Assembly (NCBI GenBank): GCA_035578175.1
Contig: JAQMRL010000005.1
Coordinates: 55,533,722 to 55,597,721, forward strand
Direction: 5' to 3'
DNA: 64,000 bases
Source: Catonia carolina
Taxonomy: Eukaryota; Arthropoda; Insecta; Hemiptera; Achilidae
The translations under genes and the position numbers were made by a program. Positions 22,542 to 34,970 of the stretch are shown one piece after another (positions within the stretch are counted from its first letter, which is position 1; each line of letters opens with the position of its first letter). Below the pieces are notes generated by a model. The model saw only the letters and a program-made list of their open reading frames with translations. It searched no databases and was not told where the DNA came from.

Positions 22542-23190
22542 AAAATCACTAATTGCCGCTAAACTAAGCGTTGTACAAAAAAAATGTTTGAAATAAAAGA
22601 TTTAGGTTTTTAAAGGTTCTACAACTTTGTTTATATACACTTTTGCTCTGAAATGTTACTATTATGGCTGCAATCTTTAAAAAAAAAAACCAGACGATCT
22701 CTAAATTTTTTGTGGCATCGTAGTTCCCAAATGGCTGAACCGATTTTGATTTAGATTTTTTGTTTGAAATGTGACTTGATCGAGAGTGTTCTTATCTTTA
22801 ATTTATCAAAATCAGTCAACCGGAAGTAGTAGTTTATTCGTGCGATATTTCACTTCTTTGCGATTTTCTCAAAAATGGTCCCTGTATTTTTTTACAAATC
22901 AACTAATTTAATACATTTTTATGCTCTAGAAGAAATGCGCCATGTTTGCTAAAATTCTTGAGGGGGCGTGTGCTCTCGTTGAAAAAATGTTTTTTTTAAG
23001 ATTGCGGTTTAAATATGCATTTAGGGCAAAACAGTATTTTTAATTAAAGTTGTAAAACATTAAAAACCTACTATGTTTATTACGCCAAACATTTTTTTGT
23101 ATAACGGTTTGTTAGTTTAGCAACATATTAGTGATTTTCTGGGTTTTTTTGTGAAAATCTGTAAAAAAAAACTATTAGTTTAGTTTAAAA
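22542..23190. mobile_element. Two partial family E copies, inverted to each other (copies 4 and 5)
   Basis: 22542-22690 is a reverse fragment from the internal duplicated unit. 22695-23190 is a + fragment with ACCGGAAGTAGTAGTTTATT at about 22818 and downstream parts, followed by a non-family junction at about 23190-23350. Confidence 0.7.
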
Positions 23191-23352
23191 AGGACGAAAT
23201 AAAAATTTGAAAACCCCTCGACGATAGCTTTAAAAAGTCAAAAATTAATATTTATCGGCCCTTTAGGATTGACGTCATCGTCGTGTTGGAGGACCGCTAA
23301 GTAACACATTAGAACTTAAGTTGTATTTCCAGATAATGAGCTAAATACATTT

Positions 23353-24331
23353 TGACTTTCTCTTGCCTATGTGAATATATAGGAAAGAAAGTATTGTTTT
23401 CATGTCGATTTTTCGAAATCGAGTTTTCACCGTATCTACACGTTTTCAGACCCCCTGAACCCAAAAAACATGTTTTTAGCGATTGGTGTGTGTGTGTGTG
23501 TGTGTGTGTGCGTGTGTGTATTTGTGTGTGTGTGTGTGTGTACAGAATATCTCAAGAACGGAACATCATACGAACTTGAAACTTAAGTTAGATACCACTA
23601 GAGGACCCGACATGAACATTTTCATCGAAATCGGTCGACCGGAAGTAGTAGTTTGTTTCATTTTTCACTGTTCTGCGATTTTCTGAAAAACGGCTCCTAC
23701 GATTTTTTTAAAAATCATCTGATTTACTATATTTGTTGTGCACTACAAGATAGGATAGGCACCATGTCTGCTGAAATTCTTGGAGAGGTTGTTTTCTCGC
23801 CAAAAATTGTTTTTTTAAGATTGTGGCTTAAATATACATTTAATCGCAAAAATGTATACAACAAAAGTTGTAGAAAATTTAAAATCCTACTACTTTTATT
23901 TCGAACGTTTTTTATAACGCTTAATTTAGCGGTAATTAGCGGTTTTCTGTTTTTTTTCTCACGAAACCTTGTAAAAAATCGATTTTTTTTAAAGATTTCA
24001 GCGTTAGATTGCATTTTACGACAAAAGTGTATGATCAAATTTATAGGAAATTAAACGATCTACAATTTTTATTTCGAGCATTGTTTTCTACAGAGCCTAG
24101 TTTAGCGTGAGAGTGATTTTCCGTATTTTTAAGCCAGGTTTTTAAGCTGAGGTTAATTTTCATTTTGCGTCTTTCATTCATGATTAAAATACGAGGATTA
24201 TGTAAGATTATGTTTTTTTAGGTTAGTTTTTTGTTTATTTCTAACGTTTTAATACTAATGTTCGGTTATATTGTTCATTATTTGTATTGGCAAGAGAAAG
24301 TTGCGTGAGTGTTTCACACCAGATTTTTATT
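23353..24331 (+). mobile_element. Family E element (copy 6), full length
   Basis: CTTTCTCTTGCC at the left, long TG run at about 23486-23541, both internal units, then GGCAAGAGAAAG and the hairpin CGTGAGTGTTTCACACCAGA at the right, within T-rich flanks. Confidence 0.85.
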
Positions 24332-24943
24332 TAAAAAATCGTATTAGCCTAATTAATGAAATTAAATGTTCGCGAAATGTCACATGGTTTTGACCAATTG
24401 CCGTTTGATAATTATTATAAAATGCCAATTTGAAATTTGTACATTTTTAGTTTGATTGGACGTAATCAAGTGGACAGGTTTACATAAAATTACTATTCAT
24501 TTTTTGTAATTTTAGCCTTGGTTAGAGCATTATTAGGATTTCGGTAATTGATAAGTGAAGGTTATCCTCATGAATTATATTGTACCGAAATTGGAAGATT
24601 TTATTCAGTTTATTTGTCTGGAATATGTAGACAATATTACCACTGCTATAGATATATTTTCAAGTATGGTTACTTATTGTTCCTTTGTGTTTTTTTTTTC
24701 ATTTTATTGACTCGATGTATTGAATGAATGAAGTCAGGCTGAAACCGTGACTAATTTTCGTACAACGTTTAATTCAATTAATGTTTTCCAGATAATTTAA
24801 CAACAATTGTAATTGCGTGTTTCAGTAAGTAATAATATTATAAGTGGATTCAAAATCGGAGAATAGTAAATTGCAATACTATAAATTATTTATTTGTGAA
24901 TTTAACATTAGCGTTTATCAAAGGTTTATTTTTATTGCACTTT
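24332..24943. other. Kir-B intron, nothing recognised
   Basis: AT-rich, no coding frame or matched repeat. Confidence 0.5.
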
Positions 24944-26834
24944 TACTTTCTCTTGCCTTTATGAATATATAGGAAGGAAAGTATTGTTTTCATGTCGATT
25001 TTTCGAAATCGAGTTTTCACCGGATCTATACGTTTTCAGACCCCCTGAACCCACAAAACATGTTTTTAGCGATTGGTCTGTGTGTGTGTGTGAACAGAAT
25101 ATCTCAAGAACGGAACATCGTACGAACTTGAAACTTGAAACTTAAGTTACATACCACTACCGGACCCGACACGAACATTTTCATCGAAATCGGTCAACCG
25201 AAAGTAGTAGTTTATTCGTATAATTTTTCAGTTTTTTGCGATTTTCTCAAAAACTGGTCCTACGATTTTTTTTAAAATCGCCTATTTTACTCAATTTTTT
25301 ATTCTCTACAAGATAGGGTAGGCGCCATGTTTGCTGAAATTCTCGGTGAGGCTGTTTTCACGTAAAAACGTTGTTTTTTTAAGATTACGGCTTTAATATA
25401 AATTTTAGCGCAAAAACTTATATAATAAAAGTTGTAGAGAATTTAAAAACCTACAACTTTTATTTCAAACATTTTTTTGTATAACGCTTAGTTTAGCGGT
25501 AATTTGCGATTTTCTGTTTTTTTTCTCACGAAAACGTGAGAAAAATCGATTTTTTTAACATTTCGGCCTTAGTATGCATTTTACGACAAAAGTGTATATA
25601 ATTAAATTTATAGAAAATTAAAAGATCTACAACTTTTATTTAAAGCATTTTTCTCTACAGAGCCTAGTTTAGAGAGAAAAAGTGATTTTCCGTATTTCTA
25701 AGCCAAACTGAGGTTGATTTTCATTTGCGTCTTTCACTCATGATTAAAATTAGGTTATGTTTGTTGAGGTTAGTTTTTTGTTTATTTCTTATGTTTTATT
25801 ACTAATGTTAGGTTTATTGTTAATTATTTGCACTGGCAAGAGAAAGTTGTGTGAGTGTTTCACACCAGATTTTTACTTTCTTTTGCCTATATGAATATAT
25901 AGGAAGGAAAGTATTGTTTTCATGTCGATTTTTCGAAATCGAGTTTTCACCAGATCTATACGTTTTCAGACCCCCTGAACCCAAAAAACATGTTTTTAGC
26001 GATTGGTCTGTGTGTGTGTGTGTGTGTGTGTCTGTGTGTGTCTGTGTGTGAACAGAATATCTCAAGAACGGAACATCGTACGAACTTGAAACTTGAAACT
26101 TAAGTTACATACCACTACCGGACGCGACACGAACATTTTCATCAAAATCGGTCAACCGGAAGTAGTAGTTTATTCGTATAATTTTTCAGTTTTTTGCGAT
26201 TTTCTCAAAAACTGGTCCTACGATTTTTTTTAAAATCGCCTATTTTACTCAATTTTTTATTCTCTACAAGATAGGGTAGGCGCCATGTTTGCTGAAATTC
26301 TCGGTGAGGCTGTTTTCACGTAAAAACGTTGTTTTTTTAAGATTACGGCTTTAATATAAATTTTAGCGCAAAAACTTATATAATAAAAGTTGTAGAGAAT
26401 TTAAAAACCTACAACTTCTGTTTCAAACATTTTTTTGTATGACGCTTAGTTTAGCAGTAATTAGCGATTTTCTGATTTTTTCTCACGAAAACGTGTGAAA
26501 AATCGATTTTTTTAAGATTTTGGCCTTAGTATGCATTTTACGACAAAAGTGTATATAACCAAATTTATAGGAAATTTAAAGATCTACAACTTTTATTTAA
26601 CGTATTTTTCTCTACAGAGCCTAGTTTAGCGTGAAATAGTGATTTTCCGTATTTTTAAGCCAGACTGAGGTTGATTTTTATTTTGAGTGTTTCACTCATG
26701 ATTAAAATAAGGTTATGTTTATTGAGGTTAGTTTTTTGTTTATTTCTAATATTTTATTACTAATGTTAAATTATATTGTAAATTATTTGCATTGGCAAGA
26801 GAAAGTTGTGTGAGTGTTTCACACCAGATTTTTA
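24944..26834 (+). mobile_element. Two adjoining, nearly identical family E elements (copies 7 and 8)
   Basis: Copy 7 (24944-25874) and copy 8 (25875-26834) sit head-to-tail with only the shared T run between them. Over hundreds of bases they look almost identical, including the doubled CTTGAAACTTGAAACTTAAG. They differ mainly in TG-run length and in short patches of the internal units. Confidence 0.85.
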
Positions 26835-26869
26835 TATAATGCGCATGCTCAGTGACGTCATTATTTGTT

Positions 26870-27108
26870 TACATTAGGAGCAAACTTAGAAAGGCTGGAC
26901 TGTAAATAGATACCCGTCTCCTTTAGGTAGCCGTACAACAATAGGCTGACCTAACTATACATAACCATTTGTGCGTTATATTTCTATTACTTAGGAACCC
27001 TATTTATTATTTACTACTATTATTATTTACATTAATACCTTTTAAATCTCGATCCTTCTCGAGAATTCTCGAACACTCATTCCTTTTAGATAACTTATTG
27101 TCATAATA
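26870..27108 (-). mobile_element. LTR fragment related to the solo LTR at 18580-19262
   Basis: Shares CGTACAACAATAGGC, TAGGAACCC and the CTCGA-rich CGATCCTTCTCGAGAATTCT region with the right half of that LTR, same orientation. Only the LTR start (reverse strand) is preserved. Confidence 0.5.
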
Positions 27109-27310
27109 TGTTTGCACATTATTTATAAATTTTGTCTCAGATGTTTTGTACGGTAAAATACTTTAAACACACAAGTTTCTTTTATACTCTACAAAATTCG
27201 TTTTTGTTAGAAGTATTAGTTATTTTTTTAATGCATTTATTTAAGGTCGTATCAGCAACGAGGTTTTTTTACCGTACGTGAAATGAACCTCGTTGGTAAT
27301 TTGTGATGTT

Positions 27311-28232
27311 TTTACTTTCTTTTGCCTATATGAATATATAGGAAGGAAAGTATTGTTTTCATGTCGATTTTTCGAAATCGAGTTGTCACCGGATCTACAC
27401 GTTTTCTGACCCCCTGAACCCAAAAAAAAAGTTTTACCGATTGGTCTGTGTGTGTGTGTGTGTGTAAAAAAATATCTCAAGAACGGAACATCGTACGAAC
27501 TTGAAACTTAAGTTACATACCACTTCCGGACCCGACATGAACATTTTCATCAAAATCGGTCAATTGGAAGTAGTAGTTTATTCGTGTAATTTTTCACTTT
27601 TTTGCGATTTTCTCAAAAACTGGTCCTACGATTTTTTTTAAAAATCGCCTGGTTTACTCAATTTTTCATTCTCTACAAGATAGGGTAGGCGCCATGTTTG
27701 CTGAAATTCTTGGTGAGGCTGTTTTTACGTAAAAAAGTGTTTTTTTAAGATTACGGCTTTGATATGTATTATAGCGCAAACATTTATATAATAAAAAATG
27801 TAGAGAATTTAAAATCCTACAACTTTTATTTTAAACATTTTTTTTATAACTCTTCGATTAGCGGTAATTAGTGATTTTCAGTTTTTTCTCACAAAAACGT
27901 GTGAAATTGATTTTTTTTAAGATTTCGGCCTTAGTATGCATTTTATGACAAAAGTGTATATAATCGAATTTATAGAAAATTAAAAGATCTACAACTTCTA
28001 TTTAGAGCATTTTTCTCTACAGAGCCTAGTTTAGCGTGAAAGAGTGACTTTCCGTATTTTTAAGGCAAACAGGTCGATTTTCATTTTGCTTCTTTCATAT
28101 ATGATTAAAATTAGGTTATGTTTATTGAGGTTAGTTTTTTGTTTATTTCTAATGTTTTATTACTAATGTTAGGTTTATTGTTAATTATTTGCACTGGCAA
28201 GAGAAAGTGTGTGAGTGTTTCACACCAGATTT
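27311..28232 (+). mobile_element. Family E element (copy 9), full length
   Basis: Left box CTTTCTTTTGCC, short TG run, both internal units, right box GGCAAGAGAAAG and terminal GTGTGAGTGTTTCACAC hairpin. A SINE A tail piece lies just to its left (about 27236-27262). Confidence 0.85.
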
Positions 28233-28611
28233 TTTAATAAGCAACAGGTCAGTAATTAAATTTTTATAAAACAGTTTTCAGATCCATCCAAATTCTTGAA
28301 AGATGTTTTTTTCTGAAATAAAAAAAATTATTAAAAATATTTCGTTTTTGCAATTTTCTTAAATATTTAGTTTTAATTAAGCATTTAATCTCTGTATGTT
28401 ATAAAAATGTTAATATTAAAATATAGTTTTTCTTTTGGTCATTTAGTTTAAATAAATGTAAAATTTTGATTTGTGATCAAAGATCTTTATGAGGTTGGGC
28501 TCTGTTGATTTATTCAAATAGTTGGGTCTTTTCTGTTGTTCCCCCTTCCCCCGAACATAATTTTAAATTGATTGCAAAAGAATTACTCTTAAAAAAACTA
28601 GTCTTGTGTTA
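28233..28611. other. Kir-B intron, nothing recognised
   Basis: AT-rich filler without a matched repeat. Confidence 0.5.
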
Positions 28612-28882
28612 AAATGTTCGTGTCGGGTCCTCTAATGGTATCTAACTTAAGTTTAAAGTTTCAACTTCGTATAATGTTCCGTTCTTGAGATATCTTGTCC
28701 ACACGCACACACACACACACAGACCAATCGCTAAAAACATGTTTTTTTGGTTTCAAGAAGTCTCAAAACGTGTATATCCGGTGAAAACTCGATTCCGAAA
28801 AATCGACATGAAAACACTACTTTACTTTCTTACTTGAATACTTTCTTTCCTATAAATTCATATAGACAAGAGAAAGTAAAAA
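28612..28882 (-). mobile_element. Family E element (copy 10), reverse, outer third only
   Basis: From the GTTCGTGTCGGGTCCTCTAA segment through a short CA run to the CAAGAGAAAGTAAAAA end; the internal units and hairpin end are absent. Confidence 0.8.
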
Positions 28883-30034
28883 AAGTTATTTCAAGCCAAA
28901 TATTATTTGTATGCCACATAAACTTTACTTATACGTAGAAGGCTAGTTCAACTTGTGTATCATTATTTTTTAGTTATTTTAAATAAATATTTTTCATGTT
29001 CTGTCTTACATGACAGAAAGAGATTGTACTAAATCTTAAATATGTAAATTGTAAAAAGCACGAATGTTTTTTGCACGTAGTCTTCAAGTTTTGTCCAATT
29101 GGTATTCATATCACGAACACCTTAGGTATGCATTATGTATTTATTTCATGTGCATCAGTGACAATCTAATGTTGACAATTCAAACTTATAAACGTGAAAT
29201 GAAATGTAACAAACCAATTTTAATAACTGCATTATTATATATAAAACTTTAGTGTGATTGTGACGTTTAAATTGTTTAGTTACACAACACAGTGACTTAC
29301 TAAAATGTTGTATGGTCTGTATAAATAAAATAATTCTTTTAAAGTTATCTTATATTGTTTATAAGACTTATTATAAATCAACGAAAACATTCAGGGAAGA
29401 TAAAAATATTTTCTCCTTGTGTGCACGTACGTATTCAAATATGTTTTTGAAGTAATTTTCACTTAGAAATAAATTTAATAGAATTAAATTTTTTTTGTTT
29501 CATTGATAACAGTTATTTTTTTGTTAACTTTGCGTAAAATTTATAAATATTTAAAATTATACCTACAAGGAAATTTAAATTTTAAATTACGTGTTGTTAC
29601 ATTTTACAATGTCAATCTTAAAATATTACACAATAAATTTTTGTGGTAAATAAATATATTTTGGAAGTAGTTGTGTGTCAAAATCACCGATCAGTTGTTT
29701 TTTTATTGATTGGCGAAAGTTTTTGAGCCGTGAACTTGCGTCCTTTATGAACGTACCATGCCTTACCTACAAGACAACGCCCTCGTAATGCTGGGGTGTG
29801 CCACGACAATTTTGTATACGAAGGAAATGATTAAGCAACTTTTCTCATTTTTAAATATTTATAATTAAACATAATTTTTAAAATCATATTTTCAGTAAAA
29901 TATCGATTATCCGAAACCCACTTTAACTGAAATGGATCCAAAAAACTTGGTTTTTAATTTGGTGGTTACTCAATTACTATTTATTTTTTCTCCATTTTCT
30001 ATATTAGCCATTATTGTATTCATATTTTTTTTAT
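28883..30034. other. Kir-B intron, nothing recognised
   Basis: AT-rich. A patch at 29730-29800 is less AT-rich and weakly tRNA-like but gives no fold or boxes I trust. Confidence 0.5.
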
Positions 30035-30689
30035 TTTTCTTGCCCTGTATGAATAAATAAGAAAGGAAAGTATTGTTTCATGTCGATTTTTCGAAATCGA
30101 GTTTTAACCGGAAATACACGTTTTCAGGCCCCTTTACTCAAAAAACCATGTTTTTAGCGATTTGTCTGTCTGTGTGTGAGCAAAATATCTCAAAAACGGA
30201 ATTCCATATGAAGTTGAAACTTGAAACTTAAATTAGGTATCACAAGGAACCCAACACGAGCATTTTAAATGAAATTGGTCAACCGGAAGTAGTTGGTAGT
30301 CGATTCGTGTTATTTTCCACTTATTGCGATATTCTTAAAACCGACTCTACGGTTTTTTTTATTAATTCACCTTAATTACTAAATTTTTTATGCTCTAAAC
30401 AATAGGGTTAGCGGAATGTGTGCTAGAATTTTTGGGAGGCTGTGCTCTTATGATAAGTATGGATTTTTTAGCTGTGGCCTTAGTATGGATTTTAGAACAA
30501 AAGCGCATACAAATTAGATACGACGTGTAAAGTTATAGGAAATGTAAAACCTACAACTTTTATTCCAGTGAGTTTTTTCTACAACACGTAGTTTTACGTC
30601 AATTAGTGATTTCCCGCTCACCGAAATCGGTAAACAATAGAGCTTTAAAAATTGCGGTCTTAGTATGTATTTTGCGACAAATGTGTATA

Positions 30690-31179
30690 CAGGGTGATTC
30701 ATGAAGTTCTCCCCCCACTTCTACAGCACATTGTACTAGTAAAAATAATGAAAAAATGTTATATAAACATAGGTCCGAAAACGCTTCGTTAGCGAGTTAC
30801 AGCTAGCGAAAGATTTCGCCTGAATTCCTGGGCAAAGAGTAAAATAAAGCCATACTGAACTTTTGGAAAGGTTAATTAAGTAAGAAATGTCGTGGATTCT
30901 TATGTAATTTTACCTGATAAAGCTAATAAAATAGGTTTCAGAACTGTACCTGTAGTAGTTTTTGAGGGATTCACGGTTAAATGCAAAAAATTGGGGCACG
31001 AAACAATGTTTTTTTAAGTTTCATGTACAATAACTTTGTTAAATTGGTAATAAATACATAAAATCAACAAACATTAATTGTAGAGAATTTAATTCTGAGA
31101 AAATTGATATAATCAAAGTCTAAAATAAAACAGAAATAAGTATCAAAAAATCGATTTTATTCAGTATAATACATTACTA
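30690..31179 (+). repeat. Left terminal inverted repeat
   Basis: 490 bp; reverse complement of 32712-33201. The outer end has a C-rich run (TCTCCCCCCAC) and the inner end reads ...ATACATTACTA. Confidence 0.9.
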
Positions 31180-31224
31180 GTTTTAAGCAAAATTAATCAG
31201 GTTGGGCCAACCGTACGCACCTTT

Positions 31225-32280
31225 TTATAATAGATGTTCGAAAATGAGGCCATCATTATCAATACATTTTGCAGCACGTTTGTGTATTGCTTTTGTTGCG
31301 TTTCTTAATTTTTCAGGGCTTCCCTGTATCTGCACAGCCGAATCCATAATACGGGCAATTAATTCATCACGAGAATTCACTTTTGTCTTGTATACAATGT
31401 CTTTCATCCATCCCCAGATGCAATAATCCAATGGAGATAGATCTGGGGATCTTGGTGGCCAAGGGTGAGGCCCTCCACGACCAATCCAGTGTCCAGGAAA
31501 TTGATGATTTAAATAAGCAGAAACGGCACGTGAAAAGTGGGGAGGTGCTCCGTCATGCTGGAAGTACAAATTTTGTCTGAGACGTAAAGGAACATTCTCT
31601 AACAGCTGCGGCAACTCTTCTTGAAGGAAATGCAAATACAACTCAGCATTTAGGCGTCCAGGTAATATGAAAGGTCCAATCAGCCGATTGTGCAAAAGGC
31701 CACACCAGACATTGACGCTAAATCGGTGTTGAAAGTTCTGTTCCACTACCTCATGTGGATTTTCTTCTGCCCATGAGTGTTCATTGTGCAAGTTATTGAC
31801 ACCATCCCGAGTGAATTGTGCCTCATCCGTAAACAAAATACGCTTGTAGAGTTGATTATTAATATTCAAAAAGTTGCAAAACTCCAAGCGAAGCGGACCA
31901 TCCCCTGGCTGTAGATGTTGAACCTTTTGTTTATGAAACGGATAAAATTTGTTTCGATTTAGTGACCTCCACACCGTTGACTGCGAAACTCCTATCCGCC
32001 TAGAAATACGTCGTGTACTTACACCTGGACTGCGATGAACAGCATTAATAACAATATCATCATCAAGTTGGACAGCTCGTTCATAATTGGTTCTAGTACT
32101 TGGTAGTGATCCTGTTTCCCGAAGAGTACGAAAAGTTCCTGAAATTGTTTTGGTATCTGGAATCCTCCTATTAGGGTAACGTAGTTCATATTCTACTACA
32201 GCAGCTCTAGCATTACCATTACAGTAACCCAAAATAAAAACCATATCAGCGTATTCCTCTGATGTAAATAAGTAAGGCAT
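31225..32280 (-). CDS. Transposase, DDD type with N-terminal helix-turn-helix (DUF4817-like)
   Basis: Intact 351-residue gene; ATG at 32278-32280. It should cut and rejoin the element ends in the nucleus. Residues 1-60 carry a helix-turn-helix of the insect transposase type (FTSEEYADMVFILGYCNGNA, then RYPNRRIPD and FRTLRETGSLP). Residues 85-108 look like a second HTH (RRISRRIGVSQSTVWRSL). The catalytic core follows: ILFTDEAQF (D152), YFQHDGAPPHF (D243) and RSPDLSPLDYCIWGWMKD (D280 or D285). If D285 is catalytic, by alignment to mariner's SPDLAPxD, the spacing is DD41D; if D280, DD36D. Upstream, about 430 bases separate the ATG from the right inverted repeat and may hold the promoter. No stop or frameshift, so it may still be functional. 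Confidence 0.9.
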   Translation of the reverse strand: MPYLFTSEEYADMVFILGYCNGNARAAVVEYELRYPNRRIPDTKTISGTFRTLRETGSLPSTRTNYERAVQLDDDIVINAVHRSPGVSTRRISRRIGVSQSTVWRSLNRNKFYPFHKQKVQHLQPGDGPLRLEFCNFLNINNQLYKRILFTDEAQFTRDGVNNLHNEHSWAEENPHEVVEQNFQHRFSVNVWCGLLHNRLIGPFILPGRLNAELYLHFLQEELPQLLENVPLRLRQNLYFQHDGAPPHFSRAVSAYLNHQFPGHWIGRGGPHPWPPRSPDLSPLDYCIWGWMKDIVYKTKVNSRDELIARIMDSAVQIQGSPEKLRNATKAIHKRAAKCIDNDGLIFEHLL

Positions 32281-32711
32281 TTTTTCGCTGAATAAACAAT
32301 CGAATTATAACTCACAAAAAAATTGCATTTAATAACACGATTCACAGAACCCGATCTCCTGCTGTAGCTTGCAAAACACCACTAATACACAGTTCTAACG
32401 TAACAGTACAGAATACCATTGTTGATCAGCTGTTATTCGTGCGTTACCAACTTAGAAATTAATAAAACAAAAAACTGCATTTCGATTATTAGTAAACAAT
32501 AATTGGAAAATGTTTGCTTCATTTATTTTCGAACATTTAATGTAAATTTTTATTTAAAAAAAAATACAACGTAATAAAACATGATATTTTTATTTACAAA
32601 CAAATTTATTTAACAGTTCATCTTGTTTTCTCAATTTATCTCATCATTAAGGAACAAACATTTTGTTTTTGTTTTATTTTAACTAAATACCGTACGGTAT
32701 TTCTTTACAGA

Positions 32712-33201
32712 TAGTAATGTATTATACTGAATAAAATCGATTTTTTGATACTTATTTCTGTTTTATTTTAGACTTTGATTATATCAATTTTCTCAGAATT
32801 AAATTCTCTACAATTAATGTTTGTTGATTTTATGTATTTATTACCAATTTAACAAAGTTATTGTACATGAAACTTAAAAAAACATTGTTTCGTGCCCCAA
32901 TTTTTTGCATTTAACCGTGAATCCCTCAAAAACTACTACAGGTACAGTTCTGAAACCTATTTTATTAGCTTTATCAGGTAAAATTACATAAGAATCCACG
33001 ACATTTCTTACTTAATTAACCTTTCCAAAAGTTCAGTATGGCTTTATTTTACTCTTTGCCCAGGAATTCAGGCGAAATCTTTCGCTAGCTGTAACTCGCT
33101 AACGAAGCGTTTTCGGACCTATGTTTATATAACATTTTTTCATTATTTTTACTAGTACAATGTGCTGTAGAAGTGGGGGGAGAACTTCATGAATCACCCT
33201 G
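32712..33201 (-). repeat. Right terminal inverted repeat
   Basis: 490 bp; reverse complement of 30690-31179, same length, ending ...GAATCACCCTG before TA. Confidence 0.9.
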
Positions 33202-33474
33202 TATAAGCAAAGTAATACAAAAACCGGAAATACAAAAACCTACAACTTTTATTTCAAGAATTTTTTTCTAATATAGACCCGACTTTTGCTTCAATTAGTA
33301 ATTTTCCGTATTTTTAAACCGAACAGAGGTAGATTTTCATTTTACTTCAATCACTCATGATTAAAATTAGGTTATGTTTTCATATTACATTGTTTACTTA
33401 TGATTACGTACATTTTTTCATTATGTACATGGGCAAGAGAAAATTGTGTGAGTGTTTCACACCAGATTTTCTCA

Positions 33475-33969
33475 TTTTTTAAGCATTATTCGTGATTTTA
33501 AAATGCATTTAGAAATTTGAATCCACATGATAATTTCTTCTTAAATAGCCTACCGTTTTCATCATTATTTATCATAATTCCCAAGTAATTAACTTTTTGG
33601 ATTTCGATATTTTATCATTAGATCTTCTGTTACTACATCGTTCCTAATCGTTTATTTTCAGTCGTCTTATTTGTTTTTTCCATCAGTATCCTCATGAGTA
33701 TTGCAATTTCTCTTCGACATATCTCAATTCAGCAACATCATCCGTCAATGTCAACACTGTTATCTTCGATCCTGTTCTAATACCGACATTCATGCTCTTA
33801 ATCTTTTTCAGTAATTACGTTTACAATCACTTTAGTTGAATTGACTTGGTGGTATTCTTAAAATCAAATAAAGATTTTTCCTTTATTCTGCTAAATTCAT
33901 CACAGTTAAACTTCTCTAATTTACTACGCTCAGGACTTTAAAATTGGCGGAATAGAAAAAATGACAAAT
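33475..33969. other. Kir-B intron, nothing recognised
   Basis: AT-rich; a mildly pyrimidine-rich patch at 33640-33800 might be a very old LINE remnant on the reverse strand but has no readable domain. Confidence 0.4.
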
Positions 33970-34217
33970 TTTAGCTTTTATTTGTTGTCGGGAACTGTAC
34001 ATTATTGACAACCACCCAAATTTGATCACTGCTTTGGTGTATTATTTGATGTGAATTACGCATGAGTTTGAAGAGGGACCTCCAATAGAGTTTGTTCACG
34101 GATGGTCAGCTGGTCACCATACAAAGTCGTTTGCCCAACCGATGTTACTTAATAATTAATAGCGACTTACTACTATTGGGCTAATAATAGCTGACTAACT
34201 GGGCTGACCCGAAGGCT
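33970..34217 (+). mobile_element. Repeat family C (copy 3)
   Basis: Same landmarks as 2357-2621: GGGAACTGTACATTATTGAC, ATAGAGTTTGTTCACGGATG, GGGCTGACCCGAAGG. Confidence 0.7.
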
Positions 34218-34282
34218 TATTACAGAATTAATGATAAAAGGTTAAAAAGTCTTCGTTAAAATGGTTAAAAAGCAAAAATCTC

Positions 34283-34342
34283 TGGAAATCAGCTGTTAAA
34301 CAGGTGACTGGCGGCAACTGTACCGTTATACCAACCTGGTTG
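34283..34342 (-). mobile_element. SINE family F head fragment, reverse
   Basis: AAATCAGCTGTTAAACAGGTGACTG through ACCAACCTGGTT is the reverse complement of the family F head, A-box and hairpin region. Confidence 0.65.
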
Positions 34343-34409
34343 GTAAGAAATCACTCTAAGTGCTAGAAGATTAAGTATAAAAATCTAAGAAACTAAAATT
34401 GGTAGTTGT

Positions 34410-34970
34410 CGGCCGCATTGGCGTAGTTTGTAACGTGCTTGCCTCTGATCATGCGGTCCTGGGTTCGAATCCCATTCAGGCACGGCATATTTTATATACG
34501 TTTCAAAAATCATTTCATCCTTCACCGTCTGCATTAGCAGTAATTGCAGAACAGTCGGACGTTAAACCAAAAAAAGACCATGCAGTTGATGCGACTTTAA
34601 ATAAAAAAATAAATAAATAAAATAGATAGTTGACTCACCTTGTTGGTCTAGAGGTAAAGTCGTCGTCGCGAGTCAGCTGTTTAACAGCTGATTTTCAGAG
34701 ACGAAGGTTCCTGGTTCAAATCCTAGTAAAGGTTAGTTACTTTTATGCGGATTTGAATACTAGACAGTGGTTACCGGTGTACTTTGATGGTTGGGGTCCA
34801 ATTAACTATACTCTCTCAGGAATGGTCGGCCTGGGTCTGTACAAGACTACACCTCGTTTACACGTGATACATATTATCCTCATCTCATTGGGTCACGGGG
34901 TTGCTTATTGTTCTAAATTGAACAGATTGCAACGTAAACACATTAGGGATAAAAAAATAAAAATATTAAA
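34410..34970 (+). mobile_element. SINE B followed directly by SINE F, sharing target duplications
   Basis: 34410-34620: full SINE B (GGCCGCATTGGCGTAGTTTG head, B-box GGTTCGAATCCC, body, GCGACTTTAAATAAA tail). 34632-34970: full SINE F. The 15-mer AAAATTGGTAGTTGT flanks the pair at 34395-34409 and 34971-34985. A near copy, AAAATAGATAGTTG, sits between the two at about 34619-34632. Confidence 0.8.

Larger units (their letters stand above)
30690..33201 (-). mobile_element. Young autonomous DNA transposon with 490-bp terminal inverted repeats
   Basis: A 2,512-bp element begins CAGGGTGATTCATGAAG and ends with its complement, flanked by TA on both sides (30688-30689, 33202-33203). The inverted repeats are 490 bp each with no visible indel and no mismatch that I noticed. 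Between them lies one intact transposase gene on the reverse strand. TA duplication, CAGGG ends and a DDD transposase put it in or near the Tc1/mariner superfamily. It splits an older family E copy, so it is the younger insertion. Confidence 0.9.
30035..33474 (+). mobile_element. Family E element (copy 11), split by a DNA transposon
   Basis: Left part 30035-30687 and right part 33204-33474 together form one family E copy. The break falls in the AAATGTGTATA stretch of the second internal unit, where the 30690-33201 transposon has inserted. The right part ends with GGCAAGAGAAAATTGTGTGA and the CACACCAGA hairpin end. Confidence 0.85.

Noticed and set aside
31202..31580. Plus-strand open frames over the transposase
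   Set aside because: Shadows of the intact reverse-strand transposase gene.
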